Assembly: GCF_030409715.1 (NCBI RefSeq)
Contig: NZ_JAUFQI010000001.1
Span: 1,903,501-1,967,500, forward strand
DNA: 64,000 bases
Source: Reinekea marina
Lineage (GTDB): Bacteria > Pseudomonadota > Gammaproteobacteria > Pseudomonadales > Natronospirillaceae
Direction of reading: 5' to 3'
The position numbers and the translations under genes are program-made. Under the pieces are notes generated by a model, which worked only from the letters and a program-made list of their open reading frames with translations, had not been told where the DNA came from and made no database searches. This document shows, piece after piece, positions 35,755-45,040 of this stretch (its first letter is position 1; the number at the start of each line of letters is the position of its first letter).

Positions 35755-37368
35755 ATGGCAGACGTAGTATTTCTGGATTGTACCCTTAGGGACGGCGGCT
35801 ATTATAATTCGTGGAATTTTTCTGAAGCTTTAATAAATAAATACTTGCAAGCAATGAGTGCAATTAATGTAGATGTTGTAGAGCTTGGTTTACGTTCCCT
35901 GCAAAATAAAGGGTTTAAGGGAGCGTGTGCATTTAGTACCGATGAATTTTTGAATAGTCTAAATATCCCAGAAGATTTAAAAGTCGGGGTTATGGTTAAT
36001 GCGAGTGAATTTGTTGGTGATTTTAAGCAAGAAAGTGTACTAGAGAAGCTATTTCCAGTTAGGGAGCAGGAATCGCCAGTTTCATTAGTTCGTATTGCCA
36101 GTCATGTACATGAGTTTACTCAGGTACTACCTGCCGTTAGCTGGCTAAAAGAAAGAGGCTATATGGTTGGTCTTAATCTAATGCAAATTGCAGAATGTCA
36201 AGAAAGCGAGGTTGAATTTTTAGCTAAAGAAGCAACAGGATATCCAATTGATGTACTATATTTTGCAGACTCTATGGGTAGTATGAAGCCAGGAAAAATA
36301 TCTGAAGTAGTAAGTTGGCTACGTAGAGAATGGAGTGGTGCATTAGGAATACATACTCACGATAATCTAGGGCTGGCTCTTTCTAACACCATGAGAAGCA
36401 TACAGGATGGTGTTAGTTGGGTGGATTCGACAGTTACTGGCATGGGGCGAGGACCAGGCAATTCAATAACCGAAGAACTTGCAATAGAAATATCGGATTT
36501 ACGTGGTGTTCAACCTAATATGATTCCACTAATGGCATTGATTAGGCAGCATTTTAAACCAATGCAGCAGCATTATGGTTGGGGAAAAAACCCGTATTAT
36601 TATTTGGCTGGCAAATATGGAATTCATCCTACTTATATTCAGCAAATGTTAAGTGATTCCCGCTATAGTGAAGAAGATGTAATTGCCGTAATCGAGCACC
36701 TTAGAGTTGAAGGTGGAAAAAAGTTTAGTTTAAATACACTAGATGCCGCTCGTCACTTCTATAAGGGCTCTCCTGAAGGTAGTTGGTCACCTGTTGATTT
36801 ATTTTCAGGTCGTGAAGTATTGTTATTGGGTACTGGTCCAGGAGTAGAGAAGCACCGGACAGCAATAGAACAATATATACATAGCAATAAACCGCTTGTA
36901 TTAGCATTGAATACCCAAAGTGCTATTGATGCCGAGTTGATAAATGTTCGAGTTGCATGCCACCCCGTACGATTGCTGGCCGACTGTGAGGCCCACACAA
37001 AGCTTCCCCAGCCTCTGATTACTCCTTATTCTATGCTACCTAAAGATGTACAAGAAGCATTAGGTGAAAAAGAAATATATGATTTTGGTTTAAGTGTTAA
37101 GGCTGATGCATTTGAGTTCTCTAAAAAATATTGCACAGTACCATCTTTATTGGTAATGGCCTATGCTTTTGCTATTTGCGCTACTGGTAGTGCTTTGCGA
37201 ATATTGTTGGCAGGTTTTGATGGGTATGATGGATTAGACCCACGTAATGAAGAGATGAATAATATTGTCTTAAATTATCGAGAATCCTGCAGCAAAGTAC
37301 CTTTGTTAGCGATAACTCCGTCTCGATACGATGTAGATAAAATAAGTATTTATGGCAGTTTAAAATGA
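35755..37368 (+). CDS. DRE-TIM pyruvate aldolase-like domain fused to a GT42/MptE-like domain
   Basis: 537 residues. The N-terminal barrel (1-330) is DRE-TIM: LDCTLRDGGYYNSW with Asp8 and Arg12, a metal-binding HTHDN (His200, His202) followed by LGLALSNTM, and GMGRGPGN. This matches 4-hydroxy-2-oxovalerate aldolase (DmpG) logic. From about 350 a second Rossmann-like domain begins, VLLLGTGPGVEKHR, then LVLALNTQS, VACHP and LLAGFDGYDG, resembling the GxGPS fold of GT42 sialyltransferases and MptE/DUF115 proteins. It is coupled by ATGA to a CMP-sugar synthetase gene. I infer formation of a 2-keto-3-deoxy acid by aldol addition of pyruvate; the acceptor is unknown. Confidence 0.75.
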   Translation: MADVVFLDCTLRDGGYYNSWNFSEALINKYLQAMSAINVDVVELGLRSLQNKGFKGACAFSTDEFLNSLNIPEDLKVGVMVNASEFVGDFKQESVLEKLFPVREQESPVSLVRIASHVHEFTQVLPAVSWLKERGYMVGLNLMQIAECQESEVEFLAKEATGYPIDVLYFADSMGSMKPGKISEVVSWLRREWSGALGIHTHDNLGLALSNTMRSIQDGVSWVDSTVTGMGRGPGNSITEELAIEISDLRGVQPNMIPLMALIRQHFKPMQQHYGWGKNPYYYLAGKYGIHPTYIQQMLSDSRYSEEDVIAVIEHLRVEGGKKFSLNTLDAARHFYKGSPEGSWSPVDLFSGREVLLLGTGPGVEKHRTAIEQYIHSNKPLVLALNTQSAIDAELINVRVACHPVRLLADCEAHTKLPQPLITPYSMLPKDVQEALGEKEIYDFGLSVKADAFEFSKKYCTVPSLLVMAYAFAICATGSALRILLAGFDGYDGLDPRNEEMNNIVLNYRESCSKVPLLAITPSRYDVDKISIYGSLK

Positions 37369-38060
37369 AAAAAAATAAATTAAGTTGCTTCTTGCCTTGT
37401 CGTAAAGGAAGTGAGCGAGTAGAAAGAAAAAATATAAAGCCATTTGCAGGGAATGAATATGGTCTTATACAAGTTAAACTGTATCAATTGTTAGGTGTCA
37501 AGAGCATTGATGAAATTGTTTTGTCTACAAATGATGATGAAATATTAAGTTACGTTAGTGGATTGAATGAATCACGAATCCGAGTGCATAATAGAGTTGA
37601 AGACTTGTCATCAAGTGCAACAAGTACAGATAGTCTAGTTGCTCATGCATTAGATCTGATTGGAGATGGTGATATCTTGTGGACACACGTAACGTCGCCA
37701 TTTATAAGATTCAAGCACTATGAAAAAATAATTGAAAAATATTATGAATCATTAGACGAAGGTTATGATTCATTAATGACAACAACCGAATTGTATTCGT
37801 TTCTTTGGCAGGGAGAGAAGCCTTTAAATTATGATCGGAAATTAGAAAAGTGGCCACGAACTCAAACATTAAAGCCAATTCATGAAATTAATAGTGGCGC
37901 CTTTATAGCTTCCACGAATATCTATAAGCAATGTAGAGATCGAATAGGTTATAAGCCTCTACTTTATCCTTTGGGTAAGCTAGTTGGTCATGATATTGAT
38001 TGGCCGGAAGATTTTGCTATCGCTGAATGCCTAGTAGAAAAAGGACTTCTAGAGTTATGA
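37365..38060 (+). CDS. CMP-acylneuraminate/CMP-ulosonate synthetase homologue
   Basis: 231 residues with the cytidylyltransferase signature LPCRKGSERVERKNIKPF (10-27) and the late HDIDWPEDFAIAE typical of NeuA/KdsB-related enzymes. It would activate an eight- or nine-carbon 2-keto-3-deoxy sugar acid as the CMP derivative. It overlaps the aldolase gene and the HAD gene by four bases each. No neuB (sialic acid synthase) is present in the window, so the substrate probably comes from the neighbouring aldolase. Confidence 0.85.
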   Translation: MKKNKLSCFLPCRKGSERVERKNIKPFAGNEYGLIQVKLYQLLGVKSIDEIVLSTNDDEILSYVSGLNESRIRVHNRVEDLSSSATSTDSLVAHALDLIGDGDILWTHVTSPFIRFKHYEKIIEKYYESLDEGYDSLMTTTELYSFLWQGEKPLNYDRKLEKWPRTQTLKPIHEINSGAFIASTNIYKQCRDRIGYKPLLYPLGKLVGHDIDWPEDFAIAECLVEKGLLEL

Positions 38061-38722
38061 AGCTGCCACTAACGGAATACAAAACATTAGTATTTGACTG
38101 CGATGGGGTTGTTTTAAACTCAAACAAAGTTAAGTCATCTGCATTTTATCATGCTGCATTGCCTTTCGGAGTTAATGCAGCTCAAGATTTAGTCAGTTAC
38201 CATGTGGCTAATGGAGGAATATCACGCTACGAAAAGTTTGCCTATTTTTTGAAAGAAATAGCTCCTAACGCTGCTAGAAACATAAGTGGCCTTGGCTTAG
38301 AAGAGCTTCTGAAAAGTTATGCGTTAAAAGTTAGAAGTGGATTGCTTTCGTGTGAAATAGCAGGGGGACTTTTAGAATTAAAAGCTAGGACAAAGGGAAT
38401 ACCTTGGCTTATTGTATCTGGAGGGGATCAAGATGAGCTACGAGAAGTGTTTAAAGAAAGGAGTCTGGGTGATTTATTTGAAGGGGGCATATTTGGAAGT
38501 CCAGACGATAAAGAACTAATAATTGAACGTGAGGTTCAAGGCAATAATATAGCTCTTCCGGCACTATTTATTGGGGATAGTAAATATGACTATAAAGCAG
38601 CTTGTAGCTCTGATTTAGATTTTATTTTTATAAGTGATTGGAGTGAGGTTTTTGATTGGGAGAAATGGTGTGCTGAGCACCGCATTTCTCATTGTAATAA
38701 TATCGCGTCTATCAATAATTAA
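38057..38722 (+). CDS. HAD-family phosphatase
   Basis: 221 residues from ATG 38057 (ATGA overlap; the open frame begins earlier inside the previous gene). The HAD nucleophile motif is VFDCDGVVLNSN (Asp14, Asp16), followed by IVSGGDQDEL as motif II and FIGDSKYDYKAA as motif IV. The helical cap resembles Gph/beta-phosphoglucomutase types. In context it could dephosphorylate a ulosonate phosphate before CMP activation, the KdsC-like step. Confidence 0.8.
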   Translation: MKLPLTEYKTLVFDCDGVVLNSNKVKSSAFYHAALPFGVNAAQDLVSYHVANGGISRYEKFAYFLKEIAPNAARNISGLGLEELLKSYALKVRSGLLSCEIAGGLLELKARTKGIPWLIVSGGDQDELREVFKERSLGDLFEGGIFGSPDDKELIIEREVQGNNIALPALFIGDSKYDYKAACSSDLDFIFISDWSEVFDWEKWCAEHRISHCNNIASINN

Positions 38723-38753
38723 GCGAATATTGAGTGTAGTTTACCTGAGAATT

Positions 38754-39650
38754 ATGATGTCTAAAGCATTGTTAAAGAAAATATATATCAAGTTTCCTTT
38801 TGGTTTTAAAGTATATGTTAAGGATCTGATTGTTTTTTGCATTGCAAGTCTTCGTGGTGCAAAAAATATTAAAAGAATTTTATTTGTTAAGGATCATCCA
38901 GAGGTTTGTGTTTTAGGGAATGGGCCTAGTTTAAAAAAGGATATGTTAACAATAAGTAAGCGAATTGGAACTCATGATTTTATATGTGTAAATAATTTTT
39001 GTGATGATGACTTGTATATAGTACTTAAGCCAAAGGTATACGTGCTGCTAGATGCATATTTTTTTAGTGAAAATTCCCATGAAGATTGGATTGTTCGAAG
39101 AGAGAAGACTTTCACTATTATAAATGATCGAACTGATTGGGCTATGAATATAGTAGTGCCTCATAACGCTAATGTATCTATTATTAAAGAAGTAATTAAG
39201 AATGAGAATGTAAATATCATAAAGGTAAATACTCAAAACTATTTTGGAAATACATTAACAGGGCTTGCAAAAAGACTATTTGATATTGGATTTTATGGGC
39301 CGCCTCAAATTAATGTTTTGATCTATGCGATCTATTTACCAATAATTGCGAAATATAAAGCAATATATGTATATGGTGCCGACCTAAGCTTTCATAATGA
39401 TGTTGAGGTTGATCAAGAAAGTAATGAGCTATTTATTACGTTTAAACATTTTAACGAAGAAAACAAAGTTGAAAAATTAACAAAAAATCCTGAAAAAATT
39501 CACAAGTGGCGAATGGGAGAGTTATTGGAGTTAAGTGCTAATACATTTTATGCTCATGAAGTGATAAGGGACTATGCAAAAACTAAAGATATTGCGATAT
39601 ATAATGGGTCTGATTATTCATTGATAGATGCATATCCAAGAAAAAAATGA
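38754..39650 (+). CDS. GT42/DUF115-like putative glycosyltransferase
   Basis: 298 residues from ATG 38754; the open frame extends upstream to 38634, but that part overlaps the HAD gene. A short basic/hydrophobic start leads to VCVLGNGPSLKKD (GNGPSL at 55-60), ICVNNFC, KVYVLLDAYFF, and AIYVYGADLSFHND. This is the arrangement of GT42 sialyltransferases and DUF115/MAF proteins. As the gene next to the CMP-sugar synthetase, transfer of the CMP-activated acid is the obvious hypothesis. Codon use is strongly AT-rich. Confidence 0.6.
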   Translation: MMSKALLKKIYIKFPFGFKVYVKDLIVFCIASLRGAKNIKRILFVKDHPEVCVLGNGPSLKKDMLTISKRIGTHDFICVNNFCDDDLYIVLKPKVYVLLDAYFFSENSHEDWIVRREKTFTIINDRTDWAMNIVVPHNANVSIIKEVIKNENVNIIKVNTQNYFGNTLTGLAKRLFDIGFYGPPQINVLIYAIYLPIIAKYKAIYVYGADLSFHNDVEVDQESNELFITFKHFNEENKVEKLTKNPEKIHKWRMGELLELSANTFYAHEVIRDYAKTKDIAIYNGSDYSLIDAYPRKK

Positions 39651-39972
39651 GATGCGCACTAAGAATAGGGCGCTAAATAGCTTAGATAGATATCGTTCTA
39701 AATTAACAAGTGGTTGATTATTGTTGTTAGAATTATAATTGACAAGAGATAAAGATTGATTATTGGGGCCTTCTTTAAGCAGGCGAAGTAAATTGCAAAG
39801 ATAATCCTAGGTGTAAGTGTTTTAAAGCCGAGTTCTATCTCTTGTTAATAGCTATTATTCCCCTCATAAAAAGAGTTAAGCGAAAGTGTCAGATTGTTCT
39901 GTTTTTTTATATGTTCTAATGGTGTGATTAACTTAACTATCAATAGTAAAATTGTCTTAGGTGAAGTACTAA
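39651..39972. other. Non-coding AT-rich spacer
   Basis: 322 bp between the GT42-like gene and the ABC transporter. I see no open frame of coding character, no array and no clear hairpin terminator. It likely contains a promoter for the ABC transporter operon, but I could not fix -35/-10 boxes with confidence. Confidence 0.5.
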
Positions 39973-41775
39973 ATGATCAAAGTTATTGTCCAGTTGTTTT
40001 CTTTGTTAACGGTTGATCAAAGGAATAAGTTTTATTTGCTGCAGTGTTTAGTTGTATGTATGGCAATCATGGAAATGGCAGGTATTGCTTCAATAGCTCC
40101 ATTCATGGCGCTGGTTGGAAATATAAGTTTAGTATATGAAGATAACTTTATTGGTTATATGTATACCCGTTTTGGGTTTACAGATCCGTATGAGTTTCTT
40201 TTTTTCGTCGGTCTGATCGTATTAGCTGCATTAGCAATTTCAGCATTTGTTTCCATGATTACTGTCTGGAAACTTGCCATGTTCGCTGCACAAATTGGCA
40301 CTGAGATAGGGGATCAATTGTATATGTATTATATGAGACAGTCTTGGTTGTTCCATTCAAATACGAGTACAGCTGAGCTTACAAAGAATATTTCTTCAGA
40401 AAGCATTCGGATTACGGATCAAATTATTCAGCCGTTAATGCAGATGAATTCTAGATTCGTACTGGCGCTCTTTCTGACAATAGGTATTGTTGTTTATAAG
40501 CCGCTAGTTGCGTTGGTGGCAGTTTCTATTTTTCTGATAGCATACTTGATTCTTTTTAGGCTGGTGCGAATCAAACTCGCTATAAATGGTCAGATTATTT
40601 CAACCTCATTAACTAATCGATTTAAGTTATTAAATGAAGGGCTAGGTGGTATAAAAGATATTCTTTTGTTGAATCGGCAGAAGTATTTTGTTGATGAGTT
40701 TAAAGAGTCAGGTAGGCAATTTTCAAGAGCCCGAGGGCGTACGAATGCTCTTTGGCAGGTTCCTAGGTATTTTATGGAATTCTTAGCGTTTGGTGCAATG
40801 ATATCCTTGGTTCTTTATTTAATAAGCAGTAATAATGGAGAGTTGGGAGTTATTTTACCAGTGCTAGCTGTTTATGGGTTTGTAGGGTTTAAATTATTGC
40901 CGGCGTTTCAGTTGATCTATGGCTCAATAAGTCAGATAAAAGGTAATGTTGCAGCTTTTGAATCCGTTAGCGAGCATTTATTTCTTTCTCAAAGAGAAGA
41001 GGCTGATGAAAAATTAGAAAGTAATGAGAGTGTTAAGCCTTTTCTTGAAGGGGATGTAGTGTTTAAAAATGTTAGTTTCACCTACCCTAATAAATATAAG
41101 CCCGCTCTTACGGAAGTTGACTTAATTTTTCCCGCCAAGAAAACTGTAGGGGTTGTTGGTGCCTCCGGGTCAGGTAAATCTACTCTCATTGATATTTTGC
41201 TATGCCTGATAAGCCCTGCAAAAGGTAGTATGGCTGTAAATGGTATTGATATTAGTTCTGAAAATAAAAGGACATGGCAAAACTCTATTGGCTTTGTGCC
41301 CCAATCTATATTTCTTACTGATGGTACAATAAAGCAGAATGTAGCATTTGGGGTTCCGGAAAGCGATATTGAATCTGACAAGGTTAAAGCTGCTTTAAAG
41401 TTAGCTCAGTTAGACGACTATATTGAGACTTTAGATTTGGGTATTGACACACCTGTTGGTGAAAGAGGCGTACAGTTGTCAGGAGGGCAACGTCAAAGAA
41501 TCGGAATCGCTAGAGCTTTGTATGATAATGCCTCAGTCCTTGTCTTCGATGAAGCAACCAGTGCTTTAGACGGTATAACAGAAAGAATGATAATGGAATC
41601 CATACATTCTTTAAGTGGAAAGAAAAGTGTAGTGTTAATTGCTCACAGACTACAAACAGTGAAGAAGTGTGATGTGATCTACTTTATAGACAATGGTAAA
41701 GTTGTTAGCACAGGAACTTTTGATGAGCTATATGAAAATAGTTCCCAGTTTAGAAAGATGGCTGACCATTCATAA
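39973..41775 (+). CDS. PglK-like ABC transporter, probable lipid-linked oligosaccharide flippase
   Basis: 600 residues, a half-transporter with an exporter-type membrane domain (six helices, residues 1-320) and a nucleotide-binding domain. Walker A GASGSGKST is at about 396-404, the signature LSGGQRQR near 501, and Walker B VLVFDEATSALD near 522-533. The N-terminal IMEMAGIASIAPFMALVG matches the start of PglK, the ABC flippase of Campylobacter N-glycan precursors. No Wzx-type flippase is present, so this protein is the candidate for moving the undecaprenyl-linked repeat across the membrane. Confidence 0.85.
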   Translation: MIKVIVQLFSLLTVDQRNKFYLLQCLVVCMAIMEMAGIASIAPFMALVGNISLVYEDNFIGYMYTRFGFTDPYEFLFFVGLIVLAALAISAFVSMITVWKLAMFAAQIGTEIGDQLYMYYMRQSWLFHSNTSTAELTKNISSESIRITDQIIQPLMQMNSRFVLALFLTIGIVVYKPLVALVAVSIFLIAYLILFRLVRIKLAINGQIISTSLTNRFKLLNEGLGGIKDILLLNRQKYFVDEFKESGRQFSRARGRTNALWQVPRYFMEFLAFGAMISLVLYLISSNNGELGVILPVLAVYGFVGFKLLPAFQLIYGSISQIKGNVAAFESVSEHLFLSQREEADEKLESNESVKPFLEGDVVFKNVSFTYPNKYKPALTEVDLIFPAKKTVGVVGASGSGKSTLIDILLCLISPAKGSMAVNGIDISSENKRTWQNSIGFVPQSIFLTDGTIKQNVAFGVPESDIESDKVKAALKLAQLDDYIETLDLGIDTPVGERGVQLSGGQRQRIGIARALYDNASVLVFDEATSALDGITERMIMESIHSLSGKKSVVLIAHRLQTVKKCDVIYFIDNGKVVSTGTFDELYENSSQFRKMADHS

Positions 41776-41799
41776 TGCGTAAATATGGAAGATTAAAAT

Positions 41800-42642
41800 T
41801 TGAATCTTAATAAGTGCTCAATCGATAAAGACATTACTATGATAGTAAATAGTTGTAATGACTATGGCGATGTAGTGCCACTTTTCTTGGCGGCTTTGAA
41901 AGAGTATTGGCCAAGTTGGGATGGTGATATTATTATAAATAATGAAAAATATTTAGAGGTAAATCACCTTACAGACTTAAAAAGGAGAGAGGTCACTTGG
42001 GGGAAGCGGCTACAGCTCATTTTGCAGTCTATACAAACCAATTACGTTTTAATGGTATTTGATGACTATATCCTAGAGTCTAAAGTTAATGTGTCTAAAT
42101 TCAATGAGTTTATGGAAATCTTAGCCAAAGATGAAAATCAAAGTGTATTTTATCTTAATGCTGTGTGTCTCAGGGATCATTCTGATGATAAAGTGAGTAA
42201 TTTTAGGATTCTAAAGGATAAAGTCGATTTTAGGATCAATTCAGCCCCGGCAGTATGGCGAAAAAATGATCTGCAAAGTTATGTAGGGGAAAAAGATAAT
42301 CCATGGGCGTGGGAAGTATTTGGCACCTATAGGTCCTTTGGTGATGGTAAAGTATTTTGCTCTCCTAGCAGTGTGGAAAATAATCTGTTCAATTACAACT
42401 ATAAAAAAGGAGGTGCAATATATAGGGGTAAATGGGTTAGAGAGGTTGTAGTCGATAAATGTGAAAAGTATGGAATAGATATTGACTTCAACAAGAGGGG
42501 ATTTACTGATGACCTTGCGAATGAAAAAAGGACTTGGTTGTGGAAAGTCAAATTTATTTGGTTAGGTTTTAGAATGGTAGGATTTAAGTCGCTTTATTAT
42601 TTTATTGGGTATGTTAGAGCTAAGGCTAAAGGTAATGCGTAG
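41800..42642 (+). CDS. Putative glycosyltransferase, family not recognised
   Basis: 280 residues. The fold looks GT-A-like: ITMIVNSCNDYGDVVPLFL as the first strand, then YVLMVFDDYIL with an acidic pair suited to metal binding, and DNPWAWEVFGTYRSF. The C-terminus is basic with aromatic patches (FIWLGFRMVGFKSLYYFIGYVR) that may touch the membrane. The TTG at 41800 follows GGAAG; ATG 41839 is an alternative. AT-rich like its neighbours. Confidence 0.6.
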   Translation: MNLNKCSIDKDITMIVNSCNDYGDVVPLFLAALKEYWPSWDGDIIINNEKYLEVNHLTDLKRREVTWGKRLQLILQSIQTNYVLMVFDDYILESKVNVSKFNEFMEILAKDENQSVFYLNAVCLRDHSDDKVSNFRILKDKVDFRINSAPAVWRKNDLQSYVGEKDNPWAWEVFGTYRSFGDGKVFCSPSSVENNLFNYNYKKGGAIYRGKWVREVVVDKCEKYGIDIDFNKRGFTDDLANEKRTWLWKVKFIWLGFRMVGFKSLYYFIGYVRAKAKGNA

Positions 42643-43630
42643 TTTCACATTTTGTGTGTTGTGCTTTAATCATGAAAAATACATTATTGAGCATTTAGAA
42701 AGTATAAAATTCTTAGTCAAAACATATGGCAAAGATTACAAAGTAAAACTATATATAAGCGATGATGCTTCGAATGATAGAACGGTTGAGTTTGTAGATT
42801 GTTGGTTAGCGGATAATGGCCATTATTTTGATGAGATAGTTAAGTTTTACAATTGCGACAACTTAGGAACGAGTAAGTGTGTAAGTAATATGAATGAATT
42901 GATCACGAGTGATGTTGTTAAAATCACAGCAGGAGATGATGTATATTCATGTGAAAATATTTTTAAATACGCTTTTGATAACATTAGTGTTGATGTTTTT
43001 TCGGGAGTTCCTCTACTGCTCAAAGACAGTAAGATATCTAAATCCTGGGTTGCTATTGTTAATATTATCGCTACTGCAGTAATCGGGCAGAGGAGCAGTT
43101 TTCGTAGTAGTTTAACAAGAATTGGATTCTTCAATGCACCAAATATTATTTATAATGCTAAACATCTCAAAAGCCTTAATTTAAATAAGTTTTTAAAAAG
43201 CTTTGATGTTGTAGAAGATTACCCTATACAGGTTGCAATTTCTGAAAGCTCAACCTCACGATATTCGGTCTGTGATCGGACTTTTGTATATTATCGACGA
43301 ACAAGTAATTCTACCTATATGGTTGCCTCTAGTAGATTTGCAAAAGACCAAATACAATTGTTCGAATACTTAATCGATACCGCCCAAAGCCGTACTTCAA
43401 AATTTTTACTAAAAAATAGACTTTATTGCTTCAAACAAAAATATTTCTTTGTACGCAAAGTTTTTAATTTTTCAATATGGATCTACCTGATTCGCTTGGC
43501 TTTTAATGCTCCGAAAATATTGCTTCGAGTTATTGGCTACTACCATTGTTCAAGTTTAGTTTTACACGAAAGGCACTATGAAATGATAAGTAAATGTGCC
43601 GCCGATTTTCATATCAGGCTTAACAATTAG
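42635..43630 (+). CDS. Glycosyltransferase family 2
   Basis: 331 residues from ATG 42635, which overlaps the preceding gene by eight bases; an upstream extension to 42605 is unlikely. The GT2 nucleotide-binding strand is FTFCVLCFNHEKYIIEHLES, with ISDDASNDRT as the first Asp pair and ITAGDDVYS as the metal-binding motif. The C-terminal third is basic and hydrophobic (FSIWIYLIRLAFNAPKILLRV), suited to membrane association. The donor sugar is unknown. The gene ends one base before the Wzy-like gene. Confidence 0.82.
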   Translation: MRSFTFCVLCFNHEKYIIEHLESIKFLVKTYGKDYKVKLYISDDASNDRTVEFVDCWLADNGHYFDEIVKFYNCDNLGTSKCVSNMNELITSDVVKITAGDDVYSCENIFKYAFDNISVDVFSGVPLLLKDSKISKSWVAIVNIIATAVIGQRSSFRSSLTRIGFFNAPNIIYNAKHLKSLNLNKFLKSFDVVEDYPIQVAISESSTSRYSVCDRTFVYYRRTSNSTYMVASSRFAKDQIQLFEYLIDTAQSRTSKFLLKNRLYCFKQKYFFVRKVFNFSIWIYLIRLAFNAPKILLRVIGYYHCSSLVLHERHYEMISKCAADFHIRLNN

Positions 43631-44947
43631 ATGCTATATTTTATCCCGATTCTAATTTTAGAGTTTTATCTATGTTTGACCCTATTGGTGTTTGCATTTG
43701 GTCCTATTGACTATGAGTTAGCAACACCAGTTTTGTTTTGGCTGTTGATGGTTTTATACCTAGTTTCTTTTTGTGTTGGTTTTTTAATAGCCTACTTAAT
43801 TAAGGGAAAACCTAAGCAATTTAGTGATTTTTATCTAGGTGATGATAAAAGTACTTGGTATATGTATTTTATAATGATGGCATCATTTGTAGCATCGGTA
43901 GCAAGTTTTAGCACTGTGTCAGTTTTTGATATCTTAAATCCTCAATTTTGGTATCAGACGGTTTTTAATGGGATTGTAGATCCAGGAGCCCAATATAGGC
44001 TAAAAATAGAGCGATTTCAATCTGGAGCTGAAGCTAATAAAATCCTAAACATCTTGTCGGTATTCATATTGTTCGCCAAATCTCTAATTATCCCGATGTT
44101 GGTTTTCATGTGGCATAGGCTCGCTTTCACAATGCGATTTTTAGCATTGCTAATATCCCTGATTCCTGTGCTGTCTGGTTTTTTCAATGGTACGAATAAA
44201 CCAGTTTTTGATTTTTTAATTTTTTATGCAGCATCTCTTTTTGTATATTTTATATATAATAAATTTAGGTTTGGCAGCTATAAGCTAAAGACTCGAAAGT
44301 TTTTTATAGGGGTATCTATAGTAGCTTGTGTTGGCGCATTTTCTTTTTTTGGACTGGTAATCGGTGGGCGAGGGGGAGAGGTTTCATATATTGAGAGTAC
44401 ATCAATGTTGGGCGATATTACAGTAATCAATAGAAGTTTAGCTTCATCTAATCCCATTTATTATGCTTATGTATGGTTTACCAATTATTTAGTGCAAGGA
44501 TATTACGGTTTTTCCCTTTCTTTGCAGCAAGAGTTTGAAACTACATTTGGGTTCGGTCATTCGGTCTTTTTGATGAGACAGCTAGAGTGGTTGACAAATA
44601 TTGATCTTACAGAATTAACATATCAACATAAGATTGATGAGTTTTGGGGAGAGTCAGCCCAATGGCATTCGCTTTATAGTCACCTGGCGAATGATGTTCA
44701 TTTTTTCGGAGTGTCGTTTTTATGCTTATTTATAGGCTTTTTCTTAGCAAGAGTATGGTTCTCAGTATTGGATAATGGTTCGTTTTATGGCGCTTGTTTA
44801 ATACCATTGTTCGTATTGTTGATATTTTTCATTCCAGCTAACAATCAAATATTTGGGTTCTTAGGTACTTTTTCTTCCTTTTCGATAATCACCTTGCTTT
44901 GGCTAAAAGAAGGTAAAAGTTTAATGACAAAACGAAGTGATTTATAG
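43631..44947 (+). CDS. wzy: Wzy-like O-antigen/repeat-unit polymerase
   Basis: 438 residues with about ten to twelve hydrophobic segments and one large extracytoplasmic loop (about residues 245-350, VIGGRGGEVSYIES to WHSLYSHLAND). The pattern fits polysaccharide polymerases, which are named by topology rather than conserved motifs. It starts at ATG 43631 right after the GT2 stop. The gene is among the most AT-rich in the locus, as usual for wzy. Confidence 0.75.
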   Translation: MLYFIPILILEFYLCLTLLVFAFGPIDYELATPVLFWLLMVLYLVSFCVGFLIAYLIKGKPKQFSDFYLGDDKSTWYMYFIMMASFVASVASFSTVSVFDILNPQFWYQTVFNGIVDPGAQYRLKIERFQSGAEANKILNILSVFILFAKSLIIPMLVFMWHRLAFTMRFLALLISLIPVLSGFFNGTNKPVFDFLIFYAASLFVYFIYNKFRFGSYKLKTRKFFIGVSIVACVGAFSFFGLVIGGRGGEVSYIESTSMLGDITVINRSLASSNPIYYAYVWFTNYLVQGYYGFSLSLQQEFETTFGFGHSVFLMRQLEWLTNIDLTELTYQHKIDEFWGESAQWHSLYSHLANDVHFFGVSFLCLFIGFFLARVWFSVLDNGSFYGACLIPLFVLLIFFIPANNQIFGFLGTFSSFSIITLLWLKEGKSLMTKRSDL

Positions 44948-45040
44948 TGCATTTCAAGTGTAATTAAAATTAAACTGAAAGTTATAAGCGTTGTTAGAAT
45001 AATTTAGGTTGGCTTAAAGTTATAAAATATTAAGCTTTCT

